Source: Nilaparvata lugens | Taxonomy: Eukaryota > Arthropoda > Insecta > Hemiptera > Delphacidae | Direction of reading: 5' to 3' | Length of the DNA: 64,000 nucleotides | Assembly (NCBI RefSeq): GCF_014356525.2 | Contig: NC_052506.1 | Span: 14,382,783-14,446,782 of the forward strand | Shown here: positions 1 through 10,812 of the stretch, one piece after another | How the letters are laid out: every line of letters begins with the position of its first letter | Numbering within the stretch: position 1 is the stretch's first letter | Position numbers and translations under genes: made by a program | Notes under the pieces: model-generated | Databases searched by the model: none | Seen by the model: only the letters and a program-made list of their open reading frames with translations | Told to the model about the DNA's origin: nothing

Positions 1-334
1 TCAATACATGGATAGAGAAAATTTCAAATTTTATGAATATGTAATTATATCATGTCTATTTGGAATAGGTGATTTGGAAATGAACGCCAAAATACCTTAA
101 AAACGGCCGGCACTGGTGGTAGGGTCATGAGAAAAATGACCGGCATTTCTGGTAGGTTCGTCAAAGACGTAAATATACGCCCACGGCACGCTAAATGTTA
201 ATGCCGAATCTTATTGGAATTACTGGTAGAATTAAGACAGACTTTGAATGAAGATATATGTTTTGAAGGCCATGAAATGATCAAGATGGAGCACCGGCTC
301 ATTTTGGAATTGAAGTTTGCACATTCTTAAATGA
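1..334. other. Non-coding stretch, no gene seen
   Basis: No open frame or recognisable element was found here. The transposase fragment that follows has a stop codon immediately upstream (332-334), so this stretch may hold decayed 5' transposon sequence, but I could not align it to anything. Confidence 0.4.
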
Positions 335-610
335 GATTTCCATGACTGGATTGGAAGAGGTGGCCGTACTGCTTATCCTCCACGTTCTCCTGACCTAACG
401 TTAATGGACTTCTCCGTATGGGGCATTGTTGAAGACAGAGTGTTCGCAAATAACATAAATAACTTGGATCACTTGAAGGAGCTCATCACTTACGAATTTG
501 ACCTCCTATATGGAGACCCTGCTTTGTTGAATCAGATGGTTTCTGCGAATGTACAACGGTACCTGAAGTGCATCGAGTTAGATTGTAAACATTTTCAACA
601 TCTTTTATAG
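335..610 (+). pseudogene. Tc1/mariner (IS630)-like transposase, C-terminal relic
   Basis: This is the last part of a DDE transposase of the IS630-Tc1-mariner group. Translation from 335 gives the hallmark block around the last catalytic residue: FHDWIGRGGRTAYPPRSPDL followed by DFSVWG. In insect transposases of this type the matching block is WIGRGG...WPPRSPDLTPLDFFLWG. About 60 further residues follow to a TAG stop at 608-610. There is an in-frame TGA at 332-334 and the N-terminal DNA-binding and first catalytic regions are missing, so it is a dead fragment. The first methionine (404) is internal and not a real start. The exact family is uncertain. Confidence 0.72.
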
Positions 611-2081
611 TTTGTTTAATACCTATTTTATACCTATGTACACAATCAAATAAACATGAATCACTTTTGAGTAAATATGTTGTTTTTAATATCATTTTAT
701 TGCGTAATTGCAATTTTGCACCCTGACTTATGCTCACCCTGTAGTGTGTGCGATTTCATCTCTTATTTCATACATTTCCATAACTTTCAACACTATATTA
801 GGTCATTCATTAGGAGAAACAACTCATCTCCAAAAAGTTTATTACTTTTTTTTCGTAAAATGAAAGTATAAGGATAATTTTTACTATCATTAGCCTTTTG
901 AACACCCATAAAACCTTTATAAATATTGCAATAGAGTGAAAAATGTCAGATGATGGAATAAAGGGTTTTTGTTATTTCCCAAAAATACACATTTTTGGAC
1001 ATGAGGTATTTTTCAAATGACTGATTCAGTTGGCCACGTGCTTTTAGTCACATTTACTTGTTTTTTTGCTGAAAATGACACAGTGAGACTCAGATGGTTA
1101 TAGTTGACTGTTCTTCATTATAAGTTTGGAGATTGCTGTTTATATAGAATCAATTCATTATGAAAATTACCTACTTTGTGTTGTTCGAGTTGAAATTGAT
1201 AGAATAGTGATTCCATTTTATTCAGCTCTTCTAATATTCAATGACTTCAAGAAGTCAAATGATATTGGCCAAAGCAATGGCGATTGCTGAAGGAAAGAAG
1301 ATGTTTCTTGTAACTTATAATTCATACTTTATTCAATACCAATGTTTCTTTTACTTTCAAGTATTAAAACAGTAATGAACATAGATTCAATAACTTTCAG
1401 TTTCCCTCTACTATTACTTTATAAATGATAATGCTTCAATAAACTGTAGTTTTGAGGTTTTATTAGGTCAAGTTTGTGTGTTGGCTATAAATTGAATAGG
1501 TCTTAAAGTATTCAGATGACTGTTTACTTTCAAATTTATTAATGTTATTTAATTAAATATGTACACCATGTTCAGAGTATGTAATTATGTACCAAAATTC
1601 TAGGCTGAAGTCTAGTTTATTTTCATTATTTCAAGTCGTACTATTTAGCACTGGGTAGGCCTATATTTAGCATTTTCTGACTACATCATAATTAATCTTG
1701 GAGACTTGCATATTTATATTTGAATAATTCTTTAATAACTGAAGTACCCAATTGGAATTATTACTAAATAAAGGTACTAGTGTTTATTCCTGGAAGTTTT
1801 GACAAAATTGGATCAATCTTCATTCTTTACTAGGTCCACGGCGTTATTTACTAATACCAGATGCGTATTATCCACTTCAAGGCAAATAAGACTGTGGACC
1901 TTATGCCACTAGAAATGTAGATGATGCTACCAACTGTGTGTAGATAACATAGAAAATAAACTGTTACATGGTTATAAACTACAGAAAAAAATGTGTCATG
2001 AAACAATTTTTGACAGAGCGAGTGAGGGTCCAAGATTCAAGTCGACGGTTTGGCATTTCTCTCTAAGTTTAAATGTTTAGG
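611..2081. other. Intergenic, no gene seen
   Basis: AT-rich sequence with only short chance frames. No domain, tandem array or terminal repeat was recognised. Confidence 0.4.
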
Positions 2082-2126
2082 GGAGACCGGGGTAATTGCG
2101 CCACAAGGGGCAATTGCGCCACCCCA
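2082..2126 (+). repeat. Terminal or subterminal repeats of a pogo-like element
   Basis: Two near copies of GGGGYAATTGCGCCAC lie in tandem at the presumed 5' end of the pogo-like element whose transposase begins at 2532. Diverged versions recur at 2413-2430 and in the palindrome at 2437-2475. Repeated end motifs of this kind usually act as transposase binding sites. The exact outer end was not resolved. Confidence 0.5.
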
Positions 2127-2436
2127 GCTTAAAGAAAAGCGGTTGGCAGTATGAGCACTCTGTGAAGGGAATTTTGTGCACCGAGGTTGGTATTGCTCAG
2201 TCTGATAGTGGCAGAACCTTTGCTGTGGCTTGTTTTGATAGAGGATAAATTTACTAAAATTTCTTCATTTTCTTCAATTTGAAGACATCTTACTGTTAAG
2301 GTGAGTATACTACAGAAATATTTAGTTATTTAGCTAAATTCCATATACACAGACATCCAGACTAACAGAAGCTTCACTTCTGGTTGATGTGTTTTTGCCA
2401 ATATGTCGGACTGGGGTAATGATGCCATGTCACCCA

Positions 2437-2475
2437 GGGTAATGGCGCCACCTTGCCAAGGTGGCGCCATTACCC
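2437..2475. repeat. Perfect 19-bp-arm palindrome
   Basis: GGGTAATGGCGCCACCTTG (2437-2455) is followed by one central C and then its exact reverse complement (2457-2475). It lies between the pogo-like terminal repeat and the transposase start, and reuses the GGTAATNGCGCCAC motif of the element end. Confidence 0.85.
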
Positions 2476-2531
2476 CAGGTGAGTGAAAAAAATATTTTTC
2501 AAGGCCTACATTACCCATTTTGCTTTTTTAG

Positions 2532-3211
2532 ATGGTTCGTGCAAGAAAGCGGACAACTGAGAAAGCCAATTGGACAGAGGAGCAGCTGGTTGAAGCCATT
2601 CGACAAGTCTCTGAGGGAAAATCTGTAAAAAGTGTGGCAATACAATTTGGTATTCCAAGATCCACTTTAAGAGGTCGTATAAAATCCAATGACACTTCAA
2701 AGCCATCATTGGGAAGGAATAAAGTGTTCAATGATGAACAAGAAAAACTCCTAGCAAAGAGGGTTCTGGATTTGGCTAATGTTTTTTATGGCATAACTCT
2801 AACTGACCTCAGGCGTCTGGCTTATAATCTTGCTGAGGAACTTAAAATTCAACACAATTTCAACAGAGACAAGAAAATGGCAGGTGAGGACTGGGCACAT
2901 GGGTAACAGAAATAAAATTACTTTGAGAAAGCCATCACCAACGAGTCTGAGTAGAGTTGTTGGTTTCAACAAAGATGAAGTTGATCTATACAACCTGTCA
3001 AACCTGACAACAGTTGTTGACAAATTCAAATTTGGAGCAGACAGAATCTATAATATAGACGAGACAGGAATCTCAACTGTGCAAAAACCTGGACAGATTC
3101 TTGGTCCTAAGGGACAAAAGCAAGTTGGTGGTGTGCTATAAGCTGGGAGAGGGGCCGTAATATAACCGTGATATGTTGCTTCAGTGCTTCAGGCACATAT
3201 GTTCCCCCATG
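2532..3211 (+). pseudogene. Pogo-like transposase, frameshifted and truncated
   Basis: The first 124 codons from ATG 2532 encode a basic N-terminus and a psq-type helix-turn-helix of the pogo/Tigger/jerky group ([17 protein letters not shown]..., then [11 protein letters not shown], residues about 15-55). The frame is lost near 2890 and resumes in another frame (about 2920-3141), where [17 protein letters not shown] leads to the DDE_1 domain with the first catalytic Asp in [10 protein letters not shown] and then [11 protein letters not shown] further frame change carries [21 protein letters not shown] to a stop at about 3211. The remaining DDE domain is absent. It is unrelated in sequence to the pogo element at 56-61 kb, so it is a separate family. 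Confidence 0.8.
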
Positions 3212-3957
3212 ATTATATCGGTCATTCTACCGAACTGTTTAAACAACCCATGTAACCACACACAATTTTGGCCTTCCTTATATTTATAAATTGTTTTATG
3301 GACTATTAACTTGAAGTAAATATAACAATCAATTACTCCATAAATTTACTTACATGATTTTTCACCTTACTACAACATAAGAAAATAATATTAGACTTTC
3401 AGACTCACGACCGTCACATGTAACCAGTTCATATCCTAGATATTAAGTTTTAATTTTTAGGTAATAAATCAGCACTACTTTCATTATACTATTAACAAGT
3501 GTGATGCAAATTATATATTCTTTTAAAGAACATAAACAACAATATTCTCCCTAAAACTCTAATTACTTTTTAATCTAGAATACACTTGTAACCAAGTTTT
3601 TACTCACGACCGTCACAAAATATGAATTAGTTGTTCCGTTGACCACGGTGGTGCGCTGGTGGTAGTTTCATAAGTTGAGAGATACAGGTTGAGTTTGTGC
3701 TTCTTTTGTGGATGTGTATTTTAAATTTTTTCAATCGACAAATGAATTAATGAAACAACAAAGGTAAGTCACATGACTTTGTAACTTTAGAGTACTAACA
3801 ACCGTCACGGTTAATCAGCTGAGAGCAGCTTGTTTTTAGATTATTGGATAACCTAACATCACAAATTTCTGAAAGGCTAGTCGCATGGCATCAAGAGTAT
3901 TTTGAGGTCATTCCATGTAGCCACACAATTGAGGAGTCAAAAATAAGGAGAAGAGGG
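3212..3957. other. Intergenic with a recurring ACCGTCACA motif
   Basis: No gene recognised. The phrase ACTCACGACCGTCACA occurs near 3404 and 3601, and a related AACCGTCACGG near 3800. This could be decayed repeat structure but no unit could be defined. Confidence 0.35.
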
Positions 3958-4229
3958 AATAATGATAATCTACATGAATGTGAAAAAAGTCACGCATTCA
4001 AGAAAGTTTTCAGACAGAAAATACAGACGAAAATAATGATAATATACATGAATTTAAAGAAGTCGCCATTCAAGAAAGTTTTCAGATGAAAACAAATGAT
4101 AATCTACATGAATTTAAGGAAGACACCACCCAAGAAAATTTTCAAACAGAAAATACAGACAAAAATAATGATAATAATCTACATGCATTTGAAGAAGTCC
4201 CCAATCAAGAAAATTGTACACAGAAGTAA
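3958..4229 (+). repeat. Coding-like degenerate minisatellite, about 66-75 bp units
   Basis: Three to four diverged tandem units, each containing AATGATAATCTACATGAATTT followed by AAGAAGT...CAAGAAAGTTTTCA. The last two units are open in one frame from ATG 4086 to TAA 4227-4229 and encode a polar repeat (NDNLHEFKE, then QENFQTENTDKNN, then LHAFEEVPNQEN). The earlier units are open in a different frame, so single-base indels have accumulated. It may be a decayed exon for a low-complexity acidic linker or a simple minisatellite. No homologue was recognised. Confidence 0.55.
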
Positions 4230-4380
4230 CAGGAGAAAATAATACCAATATAACCTCAAATTACCAATTGTAATTAGTAATATTGTGTTTCAATACGGTG
4301 GAGGAAAAGTGATCATCTTCTTGGAAATAGTATATTAGGCTACAAGCACAGAAAGTTTGTGTCTACTGTATGAGGATAGT

Positions 4381-4410
4381 TTCCCGGGCGAGGCTTGCCG
4401 AGCCCGGGAA
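4381..4410. repeat. GC-rich hairpin
   Basis: TTCCCGGGC (4381-4389) pairs exactly with GCCCGGGAA (4402-4410) across a 12-base loop. It lies about 60 bases before a foldback element in otherwise AT-rich DNA. Confidence 0.7.
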
Positions 4411-4470
4411 TATGTTATCCGAATACCTTTCTGAGAGAGTCGCATACGATATTTTTTGCCACACTACAGG

Positions 4471-4960
4471 TATAGCTGATGCCAAAAAGTTAGGCGGTTT
4501 CGTGGGTCTCTTGTGCGTTCCAACAGCTGATGTTGTCAAGTAGAGTTGTCATCTAGCTTGGCTTAGGTGATAATTTTTAAATCAAAAGAGACAATAAATA
4601 GATGCATTGCATCAGCTGTGAGTAGGTTACACCAAAGAGAAACGATAGCATTGGGCTTTAATATCCCATGGTAAAGGGGGTTTATGTCGCAACTTTTACT
4701 GTTATCCCAAGCCGATAGTTCACGTAGTTCTTTCCTATGCAGCTGTGTGACGGTGGTAGTCTCTCAAATTGTGCCGTTCATACACTATCACCCCAACAAA
4801 ACAGTAAAAATTGCCAATAATCGACAGTAATCGGCTTGAGATAACAGTAAAAGTTGCGACATAAATTCCCTATACCATGGGATATCTACTTGCGCTATTG
4901 TTTCTCTATGGTTACACCATGTGACCCACGAAGCGTCCTAACTTTTTGGCATCAGCTATA
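4471..4960. mobile_element. Foldback MITE with long imperfect arms
   Basis: TATAGCTGATGCCAAAAAGT at the left end (4471) is matched in reverse complement at the right end (4941-4960), and the pairing extends through GGTTTCGTGGGT. A second inner pairing joins about 4632-4722 with about 4832-4918 (shared words include GTCGCAACTTTTACTGTTAT and ATCCCATGGTA). The 490-bp element is therefore largely a snap-back structure with no coding capacity. A possible TA target duplication is present at both outer ends. Confidence 0.75.
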
Positions 4961-5028
4961 TAAGAATAATAAATTGAATAAGAATGTTTTATGAGGGGGG
5001 GGGGAGACTGGCCAGACAATCGAGGGTA

Positions 5029-5268
5029 ATGTTGCCACATCCTCCTTACAGCCCGGATATGGCACCACCAGACTACTACTTTTTGTTCGCCAAGATCAAG
5101 AGACAACTTTAAGGGACGCGGTTCGGGACTCTGGAAAACGTTAAATGTGCTACGAAGAAAGCTCTAGACAGCATAGAGGTTGCCGACTTCCAGAGAGCGT
5201 CCAGGGATTGGGGAATCCGGTATAAGCCTGTTATCGACTCCAATGGGGACTACTTTGAAGATTTCTAA
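5029..5268 (+). pseudogene. Mariner transposase C-terminal relic
   Basis: The frame gives LPHPPYSPDMAPPDYYFLFA, the signature before the third catalytic Asp of mariner transposases. An in-frame TAA (5110-5112) follows, and then FGTLENVK...DFQRASRDWGIRYK...DYFEDF to the normal mariner stop at 5266-5268. Just upstream PDNRG (a version of HDNARPH) is in another frame, so a frameshift lies near 5022. The sequence after the stop (to about 5341, ending CAGACCCTGTA) resembles a mariner 3' end. The N-terminal two thirds are absent. Confidence 0.8.
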
Positions 5269-5340
5269 AGAAACATTGTTTATATTTTGCAAATAAAAAA
5301 TTTACTGAGGTCAGTCCGGTTACTTATTATACAGACCCTG

Positions 5341-5620
5341 TATATTGATATCAATAGGAATTTGGGCCAATACACATCTATGGGTATTATATTGATGTGT
5401 ATTGATATCAATACAGCTGACTAAGTATTGACATCCATGGATATCTATTGATTTGTATAGAAATCAATAGGTATTTGGGCCAATAAACATCAATAGATAT
5501 CCATGGATATCTATTGATGTGTATTGATATCAATACAGCTTGAGATGCATTGATTTCCATGGATTTGTATACCTATTGAATCAATACATTTTTTTATTGA
5601 TATCTATTGATCACTTCCAC
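5341..5620. repeat. Cluster of TATTGATATCAATA palindromes
   Basis: The self-complementary word ATTGATATCAAT and variants such as TATCCATGGATATCTATTGAT recur many times on both strands, and GGTATTTGGGCCAATA-type words occur twice. The block looks like a foldback element or decayed satellite able to form many alternative hairpins. No coding frame. Confidence 0.65.
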
Positions 5621-7124
5621 TAGGGAATGGATACATTGCAAGATTCCCTAGCTAGTTCTAGCTCTAAGTAACAAATAATAATAGCAGGACTAAAATGAAA
5701 TTGTATAGTTAGGTTCTCCATATTTTGATATATATAATTTTGCTTATTTACCGCTTATCAAATTATAGGTTATAAGTTTGAGGTATATTGAGTATTTTGA
5801 TTTGTTGAGTACAATAAAGTCAACCTGTGAATAGATATTTTGTCTGCAGTTAGAATAGAATAATATCTTGTCTGAAAATAAGAATTCAGTGTATATCTTA
5901 ACTGATTACAGTGTTATTCAAGGCTAGATTGATGTTCATTCTTTATAAAAACGGTTATGCTCATATAACTTCCAGTTCCTCTAAACTAAAAAATTACCAA
6001 TCAACTTACTAACATTTTAGCTCACAAAAATCATCAGGTCAACTCTTGTTGCATCTAGCCGTACTAGGGAGTCCTAACAAACACGAATTGATTCAATTCA
6101 AACTATACCTAGTTATTATTTATAAATTTATCAGTTATAAATACATTTGAATAATATTCGGCAAGAACACCGTGACAACTCAAAAATAATGGATTTTCAG
6201 AGTGATACATCATCGTATTCGTTTTCATGAGCTCTACGATTCAAGAACAACGTGATAAATGTAACTCAAACCGTACCCGTTTGGAGTGCTGATCACAGTT
6301 TTATTGTGAGCAGTTTATGAGGTTAATAAGGCAAGAACACTGTATCTTCCAGCAAGTAGCGCTGCGACATTGATAGAGGAAGGACCTTACAACGAGAATA
6401 TCGTGACATCAAGATGACACAGTCTTCTTGCATCAAGGTAAGCTTTACCCACAGTAGTGCAGATGTCTCGTTGTTCCTGCTTCAAATGCAGTACTTTTAA
6501 CTTGATAACTGATTGTTTAAATCTTCTGCTGGTTGCATGTATAGCCTGCATCTGTTATTTGCAAAATTAATTATTGTAATTGTAATGATCTTATTCAGAT
6601 TTTGTTTGAAAAGTAGCCAGTTATTTATTTCACACTAATGTAATTGTAATGTATATTAAGTATAACTCAGACAATCAAGTTCATTTATCAATATTTATAC
6701 CTTCATACATACCGGTACCGTAGCTACATGTAATGATATTTGAAGCTACAGTAGAGTTACTAATTGACTCATCATTATTATAGAATTTTTAAAAGCTTTC
6801 TGGTTCTGATTTTGATTTCTATTACTCTCTCTTTCATCTTATATTACTTGACAATTTCATGGAGTGGTGAATATAAATAAATTTCTATATGGAATAGGCC
6901 TAACTCTCGTCCTTTTCATACAAATCAATAACCCATGGAATACTATAAATGCTCGTTCCAATCCTACAGGTAGACATTACACATTTATTATTACAATAGA
7001 AAACCTGGGACATTTCAAAATTATAATTATATCAGTAGCCCACTTTTTATAATTAGCAGCTTCGTAATATTCATTTATAACGTTGATATTACTTGGAATT
7101 ATTGGTATGCTCGTTTTTTTCAGA
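5621..7124. other. Intergenic or intron-like, no gene recognised
   Basis: No protein domain was seen. A consensus-like splice donor (CAAG|GTAAGC near 6437) follows a short open stretch, and an acceptor at 7124 opens the exon-like segment described next. Whether the two belong together cannot be shown from the sequence alone. Confidence 0.3.
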
Positions 7125-7490
7125 TACCCATGGGCAGAGGGGAGAAACTTTGGGCGTGAGGGTGAAGCACAGCGAGGTGCCAATGAAATTGGATCATGTG
7201 TTTTCAAGCTCATTGAGGAAAAAGCAATTCAATCTACAGAGGACTTGAAATTTATTTTTCATTCAGACAACTGTCCTGGACAGAATAGAAATAAATATAT
7301 ACTAGCTATGTACATGACGTATGCTATCTATAAGTTGAAGAATGTGAAATCAATAATTCACAAGTTGCTGATTAAAGGTCACACTCATAATGAAGAAGAC
7401 AGTATGCATTCTGTTATTGAACAAGAGATCAAGAGAGCTAGAAAGTCTGGACCAATTTATGTTCAAGCACAGTACACTCAGTTGATCTGA
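7125..7490 (+). pseudogene. Exon-like DUF7869-type (transposon-derived) fragment
   Basis: An open segment begins right after a good splice acceptor (TCGTTTTTTTCAG|, 7124) and runs to TGA at 7488-7490. It reads YPWAEGRNFGREGEAQRGANEIGSC, then HSDNCPGQNRNKYILAMYMT, then GHTHNEEDSMHSVIEQEIKR and GPIYVQAQYTQLI. This order (RGANEIGS, SDNCxGQNRN, KGHTxNExDSxHS, GPIY) matches a family common in aphid and planthopper genomes that I associate with DUF7869, thought to be a transposase-derived DDE-like domain. Only the C-terminal domain is present, cut off about 30 bases before a 100-base gap. It could be an exon of a larger gene or a transposon relic. The start is set by the acceptor, not by a methionine. 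Confidence 0.6.
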
Positions 7491-7520
7491 TCATCGAAGA
7501 AAACTGTCCCATATTACCAG

Positions 7521-7620
7521 NNNNNNNNNNNNNNNNNNNNNNNNNNNNNNNNNNNNNNNNNNNNNNNNNNNNNNNNNNNNNNNNNNNNNNNNNNNNNNNN
7601 NNNNNNNNNNNNNNNNNNNN
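7521..7620. other. Assembly gap, 100 N
   Basis: A run of 100 undetermined bases, the usual placeholder for a gap of unknown size. It truncates the view downstream of the DUF7869-like exon. Confidence 0.99.
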
Positions 7621-9119
7621 TTTTGGACAGTGTTCAGTGTAGGAGTGAGTTTTTGGTTTCAGACTTCAATTATCCTATAGGGAATTGACTGAGCCAGGTA
7701 AAGATTGTATTTAGAATTTTCAATTTTCCTCATTTCAAATCCACACCACCCCACCCTAAAAAAGCCCAAATAAGTATATCAAATTAATTTTATAGCATTA
7801 TAGTAAAGAGCAAACTTAATTATCACTTTTTTTTAAATTCATATCTAAAGACACAATCTTAATTAATTTCTTGAAGCTTACAGTTGAAATTCACTTCTAA
7901 GCACAAATAATAGTTTTTTAAAGCATGGCTCTCCTAATCATATTCATTCTTTAAAATCTATCAATTCTCTTATTTTTGACTATAATCATATTTTTAACTA
8001 GAGGGTTCAATATTTTGATTTTATTACTTATTTTTCAAGTAACCTGATAAAAGTAATAAGAACTGTTTGTTAAATTTTGTTGTATAAAATTAAACTTGAA
8101 CTGTAATATTTTCGAAAACTCAATAATCTTGTATATTTTGAATCATTATTATACTTTCAAATCAATTTTATAAATTCTCTTAAATTTAAGATTTACTAAT
8201 AAATTCATAATTAACCTTTGTTTTGCCTTTCACTTTATACATTCCCTTACACACGACCCTGATCTATCTCTCTTTATCTTTTTCTTCTATACTATTATTA
8301 GTTCAGTGAGTGAAATATATAAGTAGCCACACAGTGAGTGAAATTATAGTAAAGTAATTATTTTATCAATTCATAGTAATTGATTGGCGCCGGGCAAAAT
8401 ACCGTATAGAGTGAGGGAGTTCGAAACTCACTCTAAACAAAGACCGACAGTGGGAAAGAGTTCACTAATATCTATTTATTTATTGATAAACAGAACACAA
8501 TTCTTTAAAATGATTGGGGAAGGACTAATATGCACAGCCCAAAACTGTTCAATTTTGAATTTTGATTTATACACTTGTGTGCCTTTCGCTAAACATTCAG
8601 CAGCAGTGGCGCAGTTGTGTGCCTTACCTTTTTAAAGGTGATAAAGAAGATAATTTTGAATAAAATTTAGAATTTAGAAATAGGCCGACACATCTAGAAA
8701 ATACCTGACTCTATACCTAATTCATGCAGGTGAACGGGCTAGAGTCAAGAAAACTTCCATTAATCTTGCCATGCCTGATTTAATAGGTTTATACTATAGA
8801 AAACACTACAATTTGAAATAATTGAAAAATACAACAGCTTCAATAAACATTGGCAACTAAAATCGAACAAAAGAAACAACAATTTCATGTTACTTTGTTG
8901 ACATTCTTCATCTGATTCGGGGGCGCATTACTATCCCCGTTTAGATAGCAATACGTCACAAAACCAAACATATCAGTCATCAAATAACAAGTTAATTTCA
9001 ACATGGAATTACTCAAGAAAGAAAAGCCCGTTGAACCCAAGTTTCGTCGATAGTAACCATATAACCCATTTCATAATAATTTTGAATCCCCACTTTTGAT
9101 TGACATTCTCGAATGAACC
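7621..9119. other. Intergenic, no gene seen
   Basis: AT-rich with long runs of T and A. The longest frame (8384-8635, plus strand) has no recognisable domain and no codon signal, so I do not call it. Confidence 0.4.
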
Positions 9120-9357
9120 TTTGTTTCACTACACTGCACTTTCGTTGGTCTGTACGTTGCTTTATCGTCGGGGTTACAGTACCTTGTTTTGGCGGTGAAC
9201 TTTTACCGGTTGAATTTGGCTTGACGGCGACGTCCTCTTACGTCCCTAGACCTGTCGTCTGAACGGGTGTCTTGAAGCGGTGTTACATAAAGTTGCGGAA
9301 CCAAAGGGGTGGTAGTACAAGAAGTTGGTTTGGGGACACACATGAACCGCTGTAAAT
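9120..9357. other. GC- and CpG-rich island, possible exon
   Basis: A 240-base island of clearly higher GC sits in AT-rich DNA. By eye CpG is about twice as frequent as GpC. On the minus strand a potential acceptor (ATTTATTTACAG| at about 9353) opens a 46-codon frame starting RFMCVPKPTSCTTTPLVPQL and ending at a TAA, with a possible donor (ACAAG|GTACTG) further on. No homologue was recognised; it may be a decayed exon, a UTR or a GC-rich repeat. Confidence 0.25.
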
Positions 9358-10469
9358 AAATGTATTACAGCATTAATTTCTAACTCTTCATACAATTCAT
9401 CAAAAGCTAAAACAGGAGTTTATTCTGTTATTTAATTTAGATTTTATCTTGACTTTCTGATTTCATTCTCAAAATTTAAGATTGAATTAAAACGAATTTA
9501 CTTGCCCGAGTGTCATTAATATACAATGCAACATTTATGAAAACACCCGTAATAAATTAATATAATGCTTTTAGAAAATGAATACTTCATTAATTATTAT
9601 GTTAACTTTTATATAAATTGATATAATACTCTTAGAAAAGGAATAATTCAGATTGAAATGATGCTAACTTATATGATATTTTTTTCGTTTGGTTTGCGAA
9701 ATCAAATATAATTTTTCATATAGTAGCTCGGCTAGTATTGTTGGAAACTTGTGCGCTAGCCAACATCTATTTTATTTATTATTTATGAACTATAGGACGC
9801 AATCCAAGTGTAAACAACGGGCATTCGCCCAAAACTGCTCAGAACCTTAATTAAAAATGAACATTCCAGAGTTTATGATTTGATTTACCTACAATACAAG
9901 TCCAAAAACGAGTATCAACTAGAATTATGAATTATCACCAAATAAAACAAGACACTTTATAACACAATAAAAGAAAAAAAAATATTGAAAATTTCACTTT
10001 GAGGTAAAAATAATGTTTGCCTTATAAGATTCATCTTGTAGATAGTTTTTACCTTTAATTAAATAAAATTAGTAGACACATAGATAATAATTTAATTGTA
10101 TTAAAATTTGAACATTCATTAATATTATTTCCTGGAAAAGAAAAACTTTCTTCTTCGTCTATTAAGATTTCTATCATAAAAAATTCACTATTATAACTTG
10201 GGAAAAGGCCTGAATTAAAAAGAGTGCTCGGCACACACTACAAATAGTCCAAAAAGTATGTCCCATACACTTGAATTCAGGTCCAAATATTTGGAAACAG
10301 GAAAGTTCTAATTCAGATTGTTCACCAACCAAATTGGATAACAAAATAACACTCACTAATCACTCAAAACTGTAAAATAATGATTAACTTTGAAAATTCT
10401 GATATAGCCTACTTTAATTTAGAATGATATACCATGTCATGTCAACAAATCAGATTATTTTGATCGAGT
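9358..10469. other. Intergenic, no gene seen
   Basis: AT-rich sequence without a recognisable domain, repeat unit or RNA gene. Confidence 0.4.
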
Positions 10470-10812
10470 CAATTAAAATTTCTAGATAATATTTCTCGTG
10501 AGATAAGCTGATTGATTGCAAATAGTTCAACAGCTGAACATAATTCTGTCTCACTCCCACACACGCACTCGCATCTATCGACAGACGACGAAATTATAAT
10601 ATGTTTTTCCAAGGATGAATAATTATTATCCTTTTCATGTCCTTCAGCGAGTTTTCTCAGAAATGTGACCATGTGCAATCGAATTCTTATATCAAGAACC
10701 TCCTATATAGACTAGCAAATTTCATCGAAATTGTTAGAGCTGTTTTCGAGATCCGTTGGACATAAATAACCATATAGATATATAAAGAAATTGCTCGCTT
10801 TATATAATAGGA
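10470..10812 (-). repeat. Helitron-like dispersed repeat, copy 1
   Basis: In minus orientation the copy begins TCCTATTATATAAAGCGAGC followed by AATTTC, and contains GAGATCCG, CTCATCC-type and GAAGGACAT-type words shared with copies at 32783-33456, 43060-43600, 12971 and 14396. It includes the phrases GACGACGAA and CTCACTCCCAC. The 5' TC and family relationship suggest a non-autonomous Helitron. The 3' end is not defined. Confidence 0.55.

Noticed and set aside
9120..9357. Reading the island as a plain complement (not reversed) gives long open, natural-looking sequence
   Set aside because: DNA is not read that way. Openness follows from the unusual dinucleotide balance, so it is at most a curiosity or a data-handling artefact.
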